Shown one piece after another: positions 14,957 to 23,518 of a DNA stretch of 48,439 bases. The notes beneath the pieces were generated by a model. It did not search any database and was not told the DNA's origin. It worked only from the letters and a program-made list of their open reading frames with translations. Both the position numbers and the translations under genes were made by a program. Source of the stretch: Bacteroidota bacterium (GTDB lineage: Bacteria; Bacteroidota; Bacteroidia; NORP154); assembly GCA_022572355.1 (NCBI GenBank), contig JACZWC010000034.1:1-48439 (forward strand), read 5' to 3'. Every line of letters starts with the position of its first letter. Positions within the stretch are counted from its first letter, which is position 1.

Positions 14957-16858
14957 TTAGTAAGCACGTACATTCTTTCCCTCCACAAAATTTATAAATG
15001 CCTGATTCACAACCCTGTTCCCTCCCGGTGTGGGATAGTCGCCAGAGAAATACCAATCTCCCCGGTGGTTAGGGCAAGCCTTGTGAAGTCCTTCGAGTGT
15101 CTGATAGATTATCTGTACTTCCGCTTTCATGTCGTCTGGCTTCAACAACTCTGTTATTTTCGAGGAGATTTGTTCTGGGGTAAATGGCCGGTAAATATCC
15201 TTTACGTGATTGATGATTTCCTCTTTCGGCAGATGTTGTTGCGCTTTTGATTTATCATAAACATCATCTATTATATTTTCCTGTAGCGTATCCTTCAATA
15301 ATTCTATGGCTGCTCGGAAAGCAATGAAGTCTCCTAGTTTCGCCATATCAATTCCATAGCAATCCGGATATCTTATCTGGGGCGCGGAGGAAACGATTAC
15401 TATTTTCTTTGGGTCTAATCTGTCAAGAATTCTTAAAATGCTTTGCTTGAGCGTTGTACCTCTAACGATGGAATCATCAATAACTACAAGGTTGTCCTGA
15501 TTGGGTTTAATGGTTCCGTATGTAATATCATAGATATGAGCTACCAATTCATCTCGATGGCTGTCTTCGGTAATAAATGTTCTTAGCTTGACGTCCTTAA
15601 TGGCCACTTTTTCCACCCTTGGTTTCATGGAGAGGATTTCTTCCAGCTTCGCAGGGTTTGTATCCGATCCCAGTTCTAATATTTTCCTTTTCTTGACATC
15701 ATCCAGGTAGGATTCAATTCCTTTAACCATACCATAGAAGGAGATTTCTGCTGTATTCGGAATGAATGAAAAAACCGTATTTTTCACATCATGTTCAATT
15801 TCCTTCAGCACCGGTTCACAGATAGTTCGCCCCAGATTCTTACGCTCTTCATAAATTTCCTTGTCTGTTCCGCGCGAGAAATAAATTCTCTCAAACGAAC
15901 AAGACTTGCGTTCTAGTGGCTCTTTTACAAGCTTTTCACTGATCGTACCGTCCTTTTTGATTATCAATGCATGTCCGGGGGACACTTCTTTAATGTCATC
16001 ATAGGAAACTTTGAAAGCTGTTTGAATGGCAGGGCGCTCAGAAGTAACAACGGCGATCTCATCATCGTGATAGTAATAAGCAGGCCTGATACCTGAAGGG
16101 TCTCTTATAACAAATGCATCACCATGGCCCAGCAATCCAGATACAACATAACCACCGTCCCACTTTTTGCACGATTCTTTAAGAATTTTGGCGATGTCAA
16201 TGTTATCTGCAATGAGCGTAGATATTTCCTTGCTTGTCTTTCCCTGACTTTTATATTCTTTATACATGAGTTCGTTCTCTTCATCGAGAAAGTGACCGAT
16301 CTTTTCGAGCATGGTAACCGTATCAGATTTTTCCTTTGGGTGTTGGCCTAGATCCACTAATTGATCAAAAAGCTCATCGACGTTAGTTAGGTTGAAGTTT
16401 CCGGCCAGTACCAGGTTTCTTGACATCCAGTTATTCTGCCTTAAAAAGGGATGGCAATATTCCATATTGTTCTTACCAAATGTACCGTAGCGAAGATGGC
16501 CGAGAAAGAGTTCTCCAGTAAATGCAACATTCTTTTTCAACCATTCTGTATCCTTGAGCAGCTCAGGATCAGCTTTCGAAACTTCGTCGAACTTGGCATT
16601 TATTTTACCGAATATATCCTGAATAGGATTATTTGCTATAGATCGGTATCGGCTAATATATCTGCTACCCGGATCAACATTAAGCTTGATGTTTGCTACA
16701 CCCGCACCGTCCTGGCCTCTGTTGTGCTGCTTTTCCATCAGCAAATAGAGTTTGTTGAGGCCGTAAAATGGCGTGCCGTATTTTTTTTGGTAAAAATCCA
16801 GTGGCTTGAGCAGGCGAATAAGAGCTATTCCACACTCGTGTTTTATCTGATCGCTCAT
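14957..16858 (-). CDS. Amidophosphoribosyltransferase (PurF-like, long form)
   Basis: Predicted to make 5-phosphoribosylamine from PRPP and glutamine, the first step of purine synthesis. The N-terminal class II glutamine amidotransferase has its catalytic Cys at position 9 in HECGIALI, so an 8-residue leader would need removal; QHNRGQDGAG, GHLRYGTFG and SGIRPAYYY are in place. The phosphoribosyltransferase half has the PRPP-binding motif VVIDDSIVRGTTLK near residue 456. At 633 residues it is much longer than classical PurF of about 470-510, with extra segments including a C-terminal part with CPNHRGDWYFSGDYPTPGG. Long forms like this are known in Bacteroidota, but whether it is the main purine enzyme cannot be told here. 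It is monocistronic. Confidence 0.88.
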   Translation of the reverse strand: MSDQIKHECGIALIRLLKPLDFYQKKYGTPFYGLNKLYLLMEKQHNRGQDGAGVANIKLNVDPGSRYISRYRSIANNPIQDIFGKINAKFDEVSKADPELLKDTEWLKKNVAFTGELFLGHLRYGTFGKNNMEYCHPFLRQNNWMSRNLVLAGNFNLTNVDELFDQLVDLGQHPKEKSDTVTMLEKIGHFLDEENELMYKEYKSQGKTSKEISTLIADNIDIAKILKESCKKWDGGYVVSGLLGHGDAFVIRDPSGIRPAYYYHDDEIAVVTSERPAIQTAFKVSYDDIKEVSPGHALIIKKDGTISEKLVKEPLERKSCSFERIYFSRGTDKEIYEERKNLGRTICEPVLKEIEHDVKNTVFSFIPNTAEISFYGMVKGIESYLDDVKKRKILELGSDTNPAKLEEILSMKPRVEKVAIKDVKLRTFITEDSHRDELVAHIYDITYGTIKPNQDNLVVIDDSIVRGTTLKQSILRILDRLDPKKIVIVSSAPQIRYPDCYGIDMAKLGDFIAFRAAIELLKDTLQENIIDDVYDKSKAQQHLPKEEIINHVKDIYRPFTPEQISSKITELLKPDDMKAEVQIIYQTLEGLHKACPNHRGDWYFSGDYPTPGGNRVVNQAFINFVEGKNVRAY

Positions 16859-16891
16859 AGTGGTTTTGTATCAGAATTAGTAGCCAAAGTG

Positions 16892-16899
16892 CAAAGGTA
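16892..16899 (-). promoter_or_regulatory. Candidate -7 box for the PurF-like gene
   Basis: TACCTTTG on the minus strand fits TAnnTTTG and lies 33 nt upstream of the ATG. No TTTG -33 box stands at the right distance. Confidence 0.4.
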
Positions 16900-16939
16900 T
16901 CAAAATAACATGAGTTAGGTTTAATGATTGGATTGGTTT

Positions 16940-17153
16940 ATTATCAACGAATTACTAATTGATACGAATGTACGAATGGTGCTTCTTCGCTTTCGTTGAA
17001 TAAAGAGTAATAAAAGAATTTGGTCACAAATCATGAATAATTACCACAAATTGTGGTACAAATGCGGTAATACGGAGCCTGGATTAGTTGAAAGCCAAAT
17101 TTAAATGGATCATAGATTCGTAAATTCACAAGTATTCGTAATTCGTTGATAAT
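16940..17153. repeat. Inverted-repeat element of about 214 bp (MITE-like)
   Basis: ATTATCAACGAATTAC (16940-16955) and GTAATTCGTTGATAAT (17138-17153) are perfect 16-bp terminal inverted repeats. Further inward the arms keep partial complementarity through several ATTCGTA/TACGAAT words. The interior has no open frame and contains the odd palindrome TACCACAA-A-TTGTGGTA (17042-17058). Words like ATTCGTAATTCG also recur at about 34090-34110. The structure suggests a non-autonomous mobile or palindromic element; it fills nearly all of the 16859-17192 gap. Confidence 0.55.
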
Positions 17154-17192
17154 AGATGAATGCATCGGTGATATCCAGAGTTCAGGAAAAAA

Positions 17193-19751
17193 TCAGAACC
17201 TGAACTGGAACGAAATTTTGAGTCCGAAATTATGAACCTGCCGTGGATAAATGTCGAGGTACTTCTGATCATTATAATTTAACCGGAATACAGCGTCTAA
17301 TCGTATCAGATTTAAAATATTTTCTATTCCTGCACCTACTTCTACGTATGGTTCAGAAGCAAGCGTACTAAAGGATTCTGATATAACATCCCCATTGTCG
17401 TCCACCAGCGTTACCTTATTTCCCTGTTCGTCAATTTGAACGTTGTTGGCGGGGCTCAATCTTCCATACACCATATTAGTCATAATCAATGTTCTTAATC
17501 TAAGTTTTTTCATTAGTGGAATTCTGTTCATGAACAAACCATCGAAGTGATGTTCAAAAAACAGTGAGATCCATTCGTCGCTAACGAATTCAAAAAAATT
17601 CATTAGATAAAAAGCATCTGGGTCGCTTACGATAGTCTCGTTACCTTTGTGTACCTTAAGCAAAGGCCAGGGTAAAGTCTCAAAGATCTTTCCTGTAGTG
17701 ATGGAGTAATTGGATTTGCCCAATACCCCGAATTTCAATGTCTGTTTTATGTTAAACGTCAATTTATTGTAGTGAAAGTCGCTGCCGAAGAGGCCTTTAA
17801 CACCCAACTGATATTTTAAGGTAAATACAGGTGGGGGCCTGGAGTAGGAACTGATTGAAATTCTGTTGAGGTGTGTATAAACATACCTTTCCCGGGCAGA
17901 GTACCGAGATTCAAGGGTGATCTCGCTGGTACTGAATTTAGAATTTACCCTGGTGGTATCAGTTATGTCAGGATAATAACCGAATTTGAAATTTTCGCCC
18001 AAAGGCCTGAAAGTCTTGTTGTGAAACATCACTATCTGGTTAAAGCCAGAGAAGAGCATTCTCTCACCCCACACACGGTACTCCAATGAATTGTTCAGCC
18101 TGTCCGAAGGGGTAAAACCGGCCACAAATTGAAATGAGTTGTTCTTGGCGAAAAAGTTATCCGTAACGGATATTTGATCGATATCATCACGGTGCTGAAA
18201 CCCCACTTTGGTCCATGGTTTTCGAGAAAAGATATATTCAATCTGTGCGTTGTATTTCCCGCGGCGGTCTTTTGTTCCATAAGCGAGATATCCCCGCAAA
18301 ATCAAATTGGTGCTGAATTTCTCGTTGGTAACAAATCCTAACCTGAACCGATGTCCTTCAATGTTGTTATTCTTGTATATATATATGTAAGGGCCTATGT
18401 CAACTTTGCCAACTTTCTGATACCCATAAACAATAAATTCAATTACATCTACAAGAGTTCTCACGGTTGGCAGATTTTTTACGGAGTCAATCATCTTATA
18501 AACATCCTTTTCTGTAGATGACAAGGTATCATGTCGGTTTTCTTCCCAGAATTTATCATCTTTTATATAAGCTTCCGGGTCCACCGTGATGCCGGTCTTA
18601 TAAAACTTGAGTTCTTTGGGTTGATTTACCACTATATTCTTTGACGAGATATAAAATTTGGAAATAAAGCCGGGTTGCTTGGCTATTTCCACCATATCGA
18701 TCAATGCCCGCGTTTTTACAGCGAGCCATGGACCTGCGGTAGTTCGCTCAAATTCTTGCTGGATCTTGATTTTTTCAATCCAGTTGAGATTGGCCTGTTT
18801 CTTTATTTCTACATCGATCTGCAAAATGGCATATGTAGAATCCTCTATCCACATAGTTCCCCAAAATGCCAGATCTTGCTCTCGTTTTGGGGCGACCACT
18901 ATTTCGTAGCAGAAATGATCTCCAATCATCACGCTGTCCACCAAATAATATCTGTAATAAGCTTTGCCGGTACCTGCAATCGGAGAAATAAAGTTTTTTC
19001 CAAGTATGGTAACCCAGTTGTCATAGAAGTTGAAAACCTGAAACGAACTGCCTACAAATTGACTTAACCATTGGTAGTTATCCACCCCAACCCCCGTAAT
19101 CTTCGTAGCCATTATTTCTTCCAACTTCGCTTCTGGATTTTTCCTGAAGTAATAATTCGAAACAGTCTCAGAAACGAAAATAGGCAGCACAGCTTGTCCA
19201 TCTTCACCGGCGATAACCTGTAAGCTATCGAACATGTTAGCGATCGATTTGAACATTTTACGGTTCTTAAATTTATCAGACATATTGTCTATACTGATCT
19301 GTACTCTGTTGTAGTTTTGCACCTGATAGGCCGAAAGGCCTTTCATGTTATTGATGTCCTTGTATTGCTGGATCTTGCGCAGAATCCTAAATGCAGGATT
19401 TTCACCTGGTACGATCACTATTTCGTCCAGATTGTGTATTGAAGGTATTAGCTGAAAGTTAATATGCTGTGAGACACCCTGTTTGACGGCCTTTGTTCTC
19501 GAAAGATATCCAAGGCAAGAAACCTCTATTGAATCGACAGATTGAGAAGTTGTAATTTCAAAATAACCTTCAAAATTTGTTGCGCCACCGGCTGATGTCC
19601 CTTGAAACGAAACATTTACAAACGGTACTCCGTCGTTTGACTCAGCATCTATAATCTTACCTTTCACTACGGTTTGTTGCCCATACGCACAGGAAAATGC
19701 GAGAGCAATAAAAAGCGAAAGACGGATCCTTATTTTAATACGGTTAGTCAT
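17193..19751 (-). CDS. DUF5686 outer-membrane protein with carboxypeptidase-regulatory-like domain
   Basis: 852 residues. A signal peptide ends at CAYGQ near residue 25. A carboxypeptidase-regulatory-like Ig domain follows at about 28-112 (VVKGKIIDAESNDGVPFVNV, FEGYFEIT), a fold shared with TonB-dependent and other Bacteroidota outer-membrane proteins. The rest matches the DUF5686 architecture, ending in amphipathic strands and the terminal aromatic QVHNFGLKISFQFRF typical of a beta-barrel. Function is unknown. It is the last gene after the chaperone-like and YwqK-type genes on the same strand, 64 nt behind the latter, and may share their transcript. Confidence 0.85.
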   Translation of the reverse strand: MTNRIKIRIRLSLFIALAFSCAYGQQTVVKGKIIDAESNDGVPFVNVSFQGTSAGGATNFEGYFEITTSQSVDSIEVSCLGYLSRTKAVKQGVSQHINFQLIPSIHNLDEIVIVPGENPAFRILRKIQQYKDINNMKGLSAYQVQNYNRVQISIDNMSDKFKNRKMFKSIANMFDSLQVIAGEDGQAVLPIFVSETVSNYYFRKNPEAKLEEIMATKITGVGVDNYQWLSQFVGSSFQVFNFYDNWVTILGKNFISPIAGTGKAYYRYYLVDSVMIGDHFCYEIVVAPKREQDLAFWGTMWIEDSTYAILQIDVEIKKQANLNWIEKIKIQQEFERTTAGPWLAVKTRALIDMVEIAKQPGFISKFYISSKNIVVNQPKELKFYKTGITVDPEAYIKDDKFWEENRHDTLSSTEKDVYKMIDSVKNLPTVRTLVDVIEFIVYGYQKVGKVDIGPYIYIYKNNNIEGHRFRLGFVTNEKFSTNLILRGYLAYGTKDRRGKYNAQIEYIFSRKPWTKVGFQHRDDIDQISVTDNFFAKNNSFQFVAGFTPSDRLNNSLEYRVWGERMLFSGFNQIVMFHNKTFRPLGENFKFGYYPDITDTTRVNSKFSTSEITLESRYSARERYVYTHLNRISISSYSRPPPVFTLKYQLGVKGLFGSDFHYNKLTFNIKQTLKFGVLGKSNYSITTGKIFETLPWPLLKVHKGNETIVSDPDAFYLMNFFEFVSDEWISLFFEHHFDGLFMNRIPLMKKLRLRTLIMTNMVYGRLSPANNVQIDEQGNKVTLVDDNGDVISESFSTLASEPYVEVGAGIENILNLIRLDAVFRLNYNDQKYLDIYPRQVHNFGLKISFQFRF

Positions 19752-19815
19752 TCAATAGAACACAAAGGATCTTCAACTTAATAAAAATAACAGACACTTT
19801 CGAATTGGATATGAA

Positions 19816-21018
19816 TTAGTGTTCTCCATTAGTTGAGGCTTTGATAATTCCCATATCATAAGTCTGTGTTTGGATTACTTTTCCCTCCAGGTCAAATGCT
19901 TTTTGTAATCCATCCAACAGGCCGTTAATATAGTTTGCCTCGACTTTGATTTCGCCGCTTTCATAATAATGTTTCCAGTTCCCGTGTTCTTTGTCATCAA
20001 CATAATCCCCTTCTTTAAACAGATTCCCATTCCGTAGCGAGTATTTCCATGGCCCAACGGCATTGCCATTTTTATAAGAGCCTTGTTGTTTAATATTTCC
20101 GTTTTCAAAATAAACTTTCCACATTCCTTCATATTCACCGTTTAGATAACTACCACTTATGTATAATTCACCCGAAGGATAGAATACTTTCCATGGCCCT
20201 TCCAGCGTACCATTCTTATAGTTTCCCTGTTCATAAATCTGATTTAATCCTTTGAATTCTACAACGTCATTGTTAAAATACTCCAACCACAAACCTTCTA
20301 ATTTCCCTGCTTTGTAAAAGCTGTTGATGACAATGTTGCCATTCTTGTTAAACCCGATCAGTTGGCCATCCAATACTCCGTAGGTGTAGTAGCACGTCTT
20401 GTACAACTGGCCTCCCTTGAAATATGATTGATATTTACCGTGAAACACATCATTTAATTTCAGGCCGCTCTCTTGAAGATTTCCGTTTTTATAGTAACGT
20501 TCATGCAGGCCATTTTGCTTTCCGTCAAGGAATTCATCCACGTAAATTGGCCCTCCAGTTTCGAAGTATCCCAATGACGTGCCCGTTTTTTGACCTTCAA
20601 CGTAGAAAGAGTATTCCATGATATTTCCCGATTCGTAATAGGAAATGATGCTATCATGTAACAGGTCGTTTTCATAGGTTCCTTCCTGAAAGATTTGACC
20701 ATTGGCATAGTGGTATTCAAATTTCCCATCCTTCAATCCATCTTTGTAGTTTAATCTCTTTTCGAGATATCCTTCTTGGTGGTATATTAGCCAGGTACTA
20801 TCTAACTTTCCGTCGACAAAGATTCCTGTTTGCCACATTTTTCCATTCTCATGATAAATTTTGTACAATCCCGTTTTATTATTGTTTTGAGTAAAAAAGA
20901 GTTCTTTAATAACTGTTTGCTCAGTATCATACCACGTCTTGTCTTCCTTCAATTGTGCAAGAGAATCGTAAGCACTAAATGTGAGCAGCAACAAACCAAG
21001 CTGTTTAATCTTTGTCAT
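19816..21018 (-). CDS. Secreted YwqK/MORN-like repeat protein
   Basis: 400 residues with a signal peptide (LLLLTFSAYDSLAQ). The mature part is almost entirely repeats of about 23 residues of the form NGxxxxxGxYxxGxxxGxWxxYYxxG, for example NGTLEGPWKVFYPSGELYIS and NGEYEGMWKVYFENGNIKQQ. These belong to the YwqK/MORN_2 family, sometimes labelled an antitoxin component, but nothing here supports a toxin-antitoxin role. The same repeat type forms the C-terminal domain of two of the three GT-C proteins at 25710-32175. The gene begins 18 nt after the chaperone-like gene. Confidence 0.88.
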   Translation of the reverse strand: MTKIKQLGLLLLTFSAYDSLAQLKEDKTWYDTEQTVIKELFFTQNNNKTGLYKIYHENGKMWQTGIFVDGKLDSTWLIYHQEGYLEKRLNYKDGLKDGKFEYHYANGQIFQEGTYENDLLHDSIISYYESGNIMEYSFYVEGQKTGTSLGYFETGGPIYVDEFLDGKQNGLHERYYKNGNLQESGLKLNDVFHGKYQSYFKGGQLYKTCYYTYGVLDGQLIGFNKNGNIVINSFYKAGKLEGLWLEYFNNDVVEFKGLNQIYEQGNYKNGTLEGPWKVFYPSGELYISGSYLNGEYEGMWKVYFENGNIKQQGSYKNGNAVGPWKYSLRNGNLFKEGDYVDDKEHGNWKHYYESGEIKVEANYINGLLDGLQKAFDLEGKVIQTQTYDMGIIKASTNGEH

Positions 21019-21036
21019 ATATGAATGAAGATGAAG

Positions 21037-21852
21037 CTACTTAATATTGATCTGCAGTTGCACCGCTTCCAAATTCGTTCTATGGCCGTAATCTAAAATG
21101 GCGGCGAGTGAATAGGGGCCGGGAGATAAATTTGCAGGCAATTTCAATTCCACTACTCTGATTTCTTCAGGCAGCATGGTAATGCGAACAGGGCTGGTCT
21201 TGCTCTCGGATGCGGTTTCCAGATTAGAGGCTACGAGGTACAACTTGCAATCAATGCGTTTGTCACCGGTATTTTCAATTTCAACATTAAATACTCTTAA
21301 CGAATCCTGTGGATTAGAAACTTCTACCAGTTTCGATATTTTTGCAAAGTACTTAGCATTAGAGGCCGGTGATTGATAAACATTAACGACGATTCTGGGA
21401 CTAACTGTAATTCCAGCGGCCACAATTTTGTCTACTTCCAAAGCAGATTGTTCTCTCGCTATCTTAACATATATCACACCCCATCGAGAGGATTCACCAC
21501 TTGGCGGGACCTGCATAAGCACTTCTATTTCTTTTGCTTCACTGGGCGCCAATTCGAAAAAAGAAGGATTTAACGTAATCCAATCCGCACAGGACCGCGC
21601 CGTAGTTCCGGGAGCAACTTTTATCGATTTCCCACGGCTGTTTTTTTTCGTGTCTCCAAGGGCCAATACAAAAGATTCAGGTTTATTGCCGTGGTTTCTA
21701 ACTGTTATTATCTGGGATTCCATTTCCCCTGGCTCTACCGCAAAGTTTAATGTAATTGGAGCAACTTCGAAATCCTGAGCCCAGCCTGTTGTTTTTAACA
21801 ATAGCATGGTTAAAATTAATGCCCATTTTACACCTGAAACCACGTTTAACAT
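21037..21852 (-). CDS. Periplasmic Ig-fold chaperone-like protein
   Basis: 271 residues with a signal peptide ending at GWAQ near residue 26. Two beta-sandwich regions can be seen. The first (FEVAPITLNFAVEPGEMESQ, then ITVRNHGNKPESFVL) has the pattern of pilus-chaperone or NEW3-like domains, where an N-terminal strand is followed by a motif describing added tails. The second is at about 165-271 and ends LEAVQLQINIK. Conserved features of true PapD chaperones, such as the basic subunit-anchoring pair, cannot be confirmed by eye. It is first in a minus-strand run with the YwqK-type and DUF5686 genes, divergent from the glycosylation operon. It could serve the pilin-like proteins at 32356-33738, by inference only. 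Confidence 0.6.
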   Translation of the reverse strand: MLNVVSGVKWALILTMLLLKTTGWAQDFEVAPITLNFAVEPGEMESQIITVRNHGNKPESFVLALGDTKKNSRGKSIKVAPGTTARSCADWITLNPSFFELAPSEAKEIEVLMQVPPSGESSRWGVIYVKIAREQSALEVDKIVAAGITVSPRIVVNVYQSPASNAKYFAKISKLVEVSNPQDSLRVFNVEIENTGDKRIDCKLYLVASNLETASESKTSPVRITMLPEEIRVVELKLPANLSPGPYSLAAILDYGHRTNLEAVQLQINIK

Positions 21853-21882
21853 CTGTATTTTTATCGTTATTAATGTCTGTTA

Positions 21883-21890
21883 CAAATATA
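21883..21890 (-). promoter_or_regulatory. Candidate -7 box for the chaperone-like gene
   Basis: TATATTTG on the minus strand fits TAnnTTTG, 30 nt upstream of the ATG. The best TTG upstream is at only a 15-nt spacing. In the same 128-bp divergent region a small hairpin (TATCGG at 21922-21927, CCGATA at 21936-21941) precedes the plus-strand operon; no plus-strand promoter was recognised. Confidence 0.35.
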
Positions 21891-21980
21891 TGCATTCTAT
21901 GGATACAACTTTTCCTAGAAATATCGGTGAAATTCCCGATAGTAATTGATAAATGCATCAGTAGAAGTTTCTAAGACACC

Positions 21981-22712
21981 ATGAGCCGCATTTCAAGGGA
22001 GATAGAATTTGGCAAGACGATCCGCGTGAACGCAGAAGATGTGTGGGGCTGGAACAGCAGTGCGGGTAAGTTGAGGGCTACGCGAAGAGCCGATTACTTG
22101 GTGCATTACGGGGAATTTATTCGCGAGGATAAATTGCTTGAGATAGGCTGCGGAACGGGGATATTTACTGAGAAAGTATACAATAAAACCAAGGCGTCCA
22201 TCACTGCAATTGACGTCTCTAAAGAACTATTAAATCAGGCTATAAGCAAATTGCCAACGGTAGAATTTAGAGTTGCTGATGCAATGAAAACTGAAATGCC
22301 AGCTGAGAGTTTTGACGGCATATACGGTAGTTCTGTGTTACATCACCTAAATGTGGATAACGCTATTGCAGAAATACACAGGCTTTTGAAACCAGGCGGC
22401 CGAATGGTATTCGCAGAACCTAATATTTTAAATCCTCAAATATTTATAGAACGCAATATGGGATTGGTTAAGGATTGGCTTGGGATAACGCCGGATGAGA
22501 CAGCGATCAATAGATGGAAGATGATAAAAAGGTTAAAAAACAATGGCTTTGTGAATTGTATCGTGTTTCCATATGACTTTTTACACCCTTATACTCCGGA
22601 GTGGATGATTGGCTTCGTGAGTCGTATCGGTGCCGTAATTGAGAAAATACCAGTACTAAAAGAGTTTGCAGGTTCTGTAATAATTTATGCAAAAAAGCCA
22701 AATTCTTCGTAG
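21981..22712 (+). CDS. Class I SAM-dependent methyltransferase
   Basis: 243 residues. The SAM motif is LLEIGCGTGIFTEKV near residues 52-66, followed by the acidic ITAIDVSKELL, then FDGIYGSSVLHHL and LLKPGGRMVFAEPN. The C-terminal part has hydrophobic amphipathic stretches (WMIGFVSRIGAVIEKI) that suit membrane contact and a lipid- or glycan-linked substrate. It is the first gene of a plus-strand run reaching 32175; the next gene starts 5 nt downstream. It could methylate a glycan, a lipid carrier or an aglycone; the sequence does not decide. Confidence 0.88.
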   Translation: MSRISREIEFGKTIRVNAEDVWGWNSSAGKLRATRRADYLVHYGEFIREDKLLEIGCGTGIFTEKVYNKTKASITAIDVSKELLNQAISKLPTVEFRVADAMKTEMPAESFDGIYGSSVLHHLNVDNAIAEIHRLLKPGGRMVFAEPNILNPQIFIERNMGLVKDWLGITPDETAINRWKMIKRLKNNGFVNCIVFPYDFLHPYTPEWMIGFVSRIGAVIEKIPVLKEFAGSVIIYAKKPNSS

Positions 22713-22717
22713 AATCG

Positions 22718-23518
22718 ATGATCAACTCATTTTTGAATAAGATCAAGTTAGAAGATGCAGCGGGCGGATTGGACGCGCCTGCTACCACCAACGCACGCCG
22801 AGAAGTGCTGGCTAAGAAACCATTTCTAAAAAAGATATACCGAAATTGGTATCGGCGCGTAACGTCTGGTTTATTGTTTGACGAAAATGAAAAGGTATTG
22901 GAAATTGGTTCGGGCGCAGGATTTATTAAGGAACAATATGCTGATATCATTACATCAGACATAATGCCCCTGGATCAATGTGACATGGTGGTGGCCGCAG
23001 AAGAATTACCATTCTCTGACGGTGAACTTTCCGCAATTGTAATGGTGGATGTCTTTCATCATATTCCGGAAGTGGGTAAATTTCTAAGTGAGGCGCAGCG
23101 AGTTCTTAAACCCGGTGGAAAGATTAAGATGATAGAACCCGCCAATACCTGGTTTGGCAGATTGATTTACAAGGGTTGGCATCATGAACCTTTTGATGCT
23201 GAAACTTTATCCTGGTCCTTTCCTTCAACAGGTCCGCTATCGGGCGCGAATACCGCACTTCCATGGATTGTCTTCCAGCGTGACAAGGATATTTTTCATG
23301 ACAAGTACCCGGAGCTTAAGATTAATAAGATTTCTTATCACACGGCCTTTCTCTATATAGCTAGTGGAGGGTTTTCATACAAGTCAATGTTGCCAGGATG
23401 GGCCTTTGGGTTAGCATCATTCATTGAAGCTATATTAACTCCTTTACATCCGATATTGGCAATGTTTCATACTATTGAGGTTGTAAAAACAGAGAGCAGA
23501 AACCATGCAGAGCAATAA
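22718..23518 (+). CDS. Class I SAM-dependent methyltransferase (second)
   Basis: 266 residues. The SAM motif VLEIGSGAGFIKEQY is followed by ITSDIMPLDQCD, then AIVMVDVFHHIPEV and the post-motif LKPGGKIKMIEPANTW. The N-terminus has a basic segment (NARREVLAKKPFLKKIYRNW). The segment near the end is hydrophobic (GWAFGLASFIEAILTPLHPI), as in methyltransferases linked to lipid- or polysaccharide-synthesis loci. It overlaps the next gene by 14 nt. Confidence 0.88.
   Translation: MINSFLNKIKLEDAAGGLDAPATTNARREVLAKKPFLKKIYRNWYRRVTSGLLFDENEKVLEIGSGAGFIKEQYADIITSDIMPLDQCDMVVAAEELPFSDGELSAIVMVDVFHHIPEVGKFLSEAQRVLKPGGKIKMIEPANTWFGRLIYKGWHHEPFDAETLSWSFPSTGPLSGANTALPWIVFQRDKDIFHDKYPELKINKISYHTAFLYIASGGFSYKSMLPGWAFGLASFIEAILTPLHPILAMFHTIEVVKTESRNHAEQ

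Noticed and set aside
19816..21018. Toxin-antitoxin system based on the YwqK antitoxin label.
   Set aside because: The protein is secreted, long and repeat-only, and no toxin gene is adjacent; the same repeats occur on membrane glycosyltransferases.
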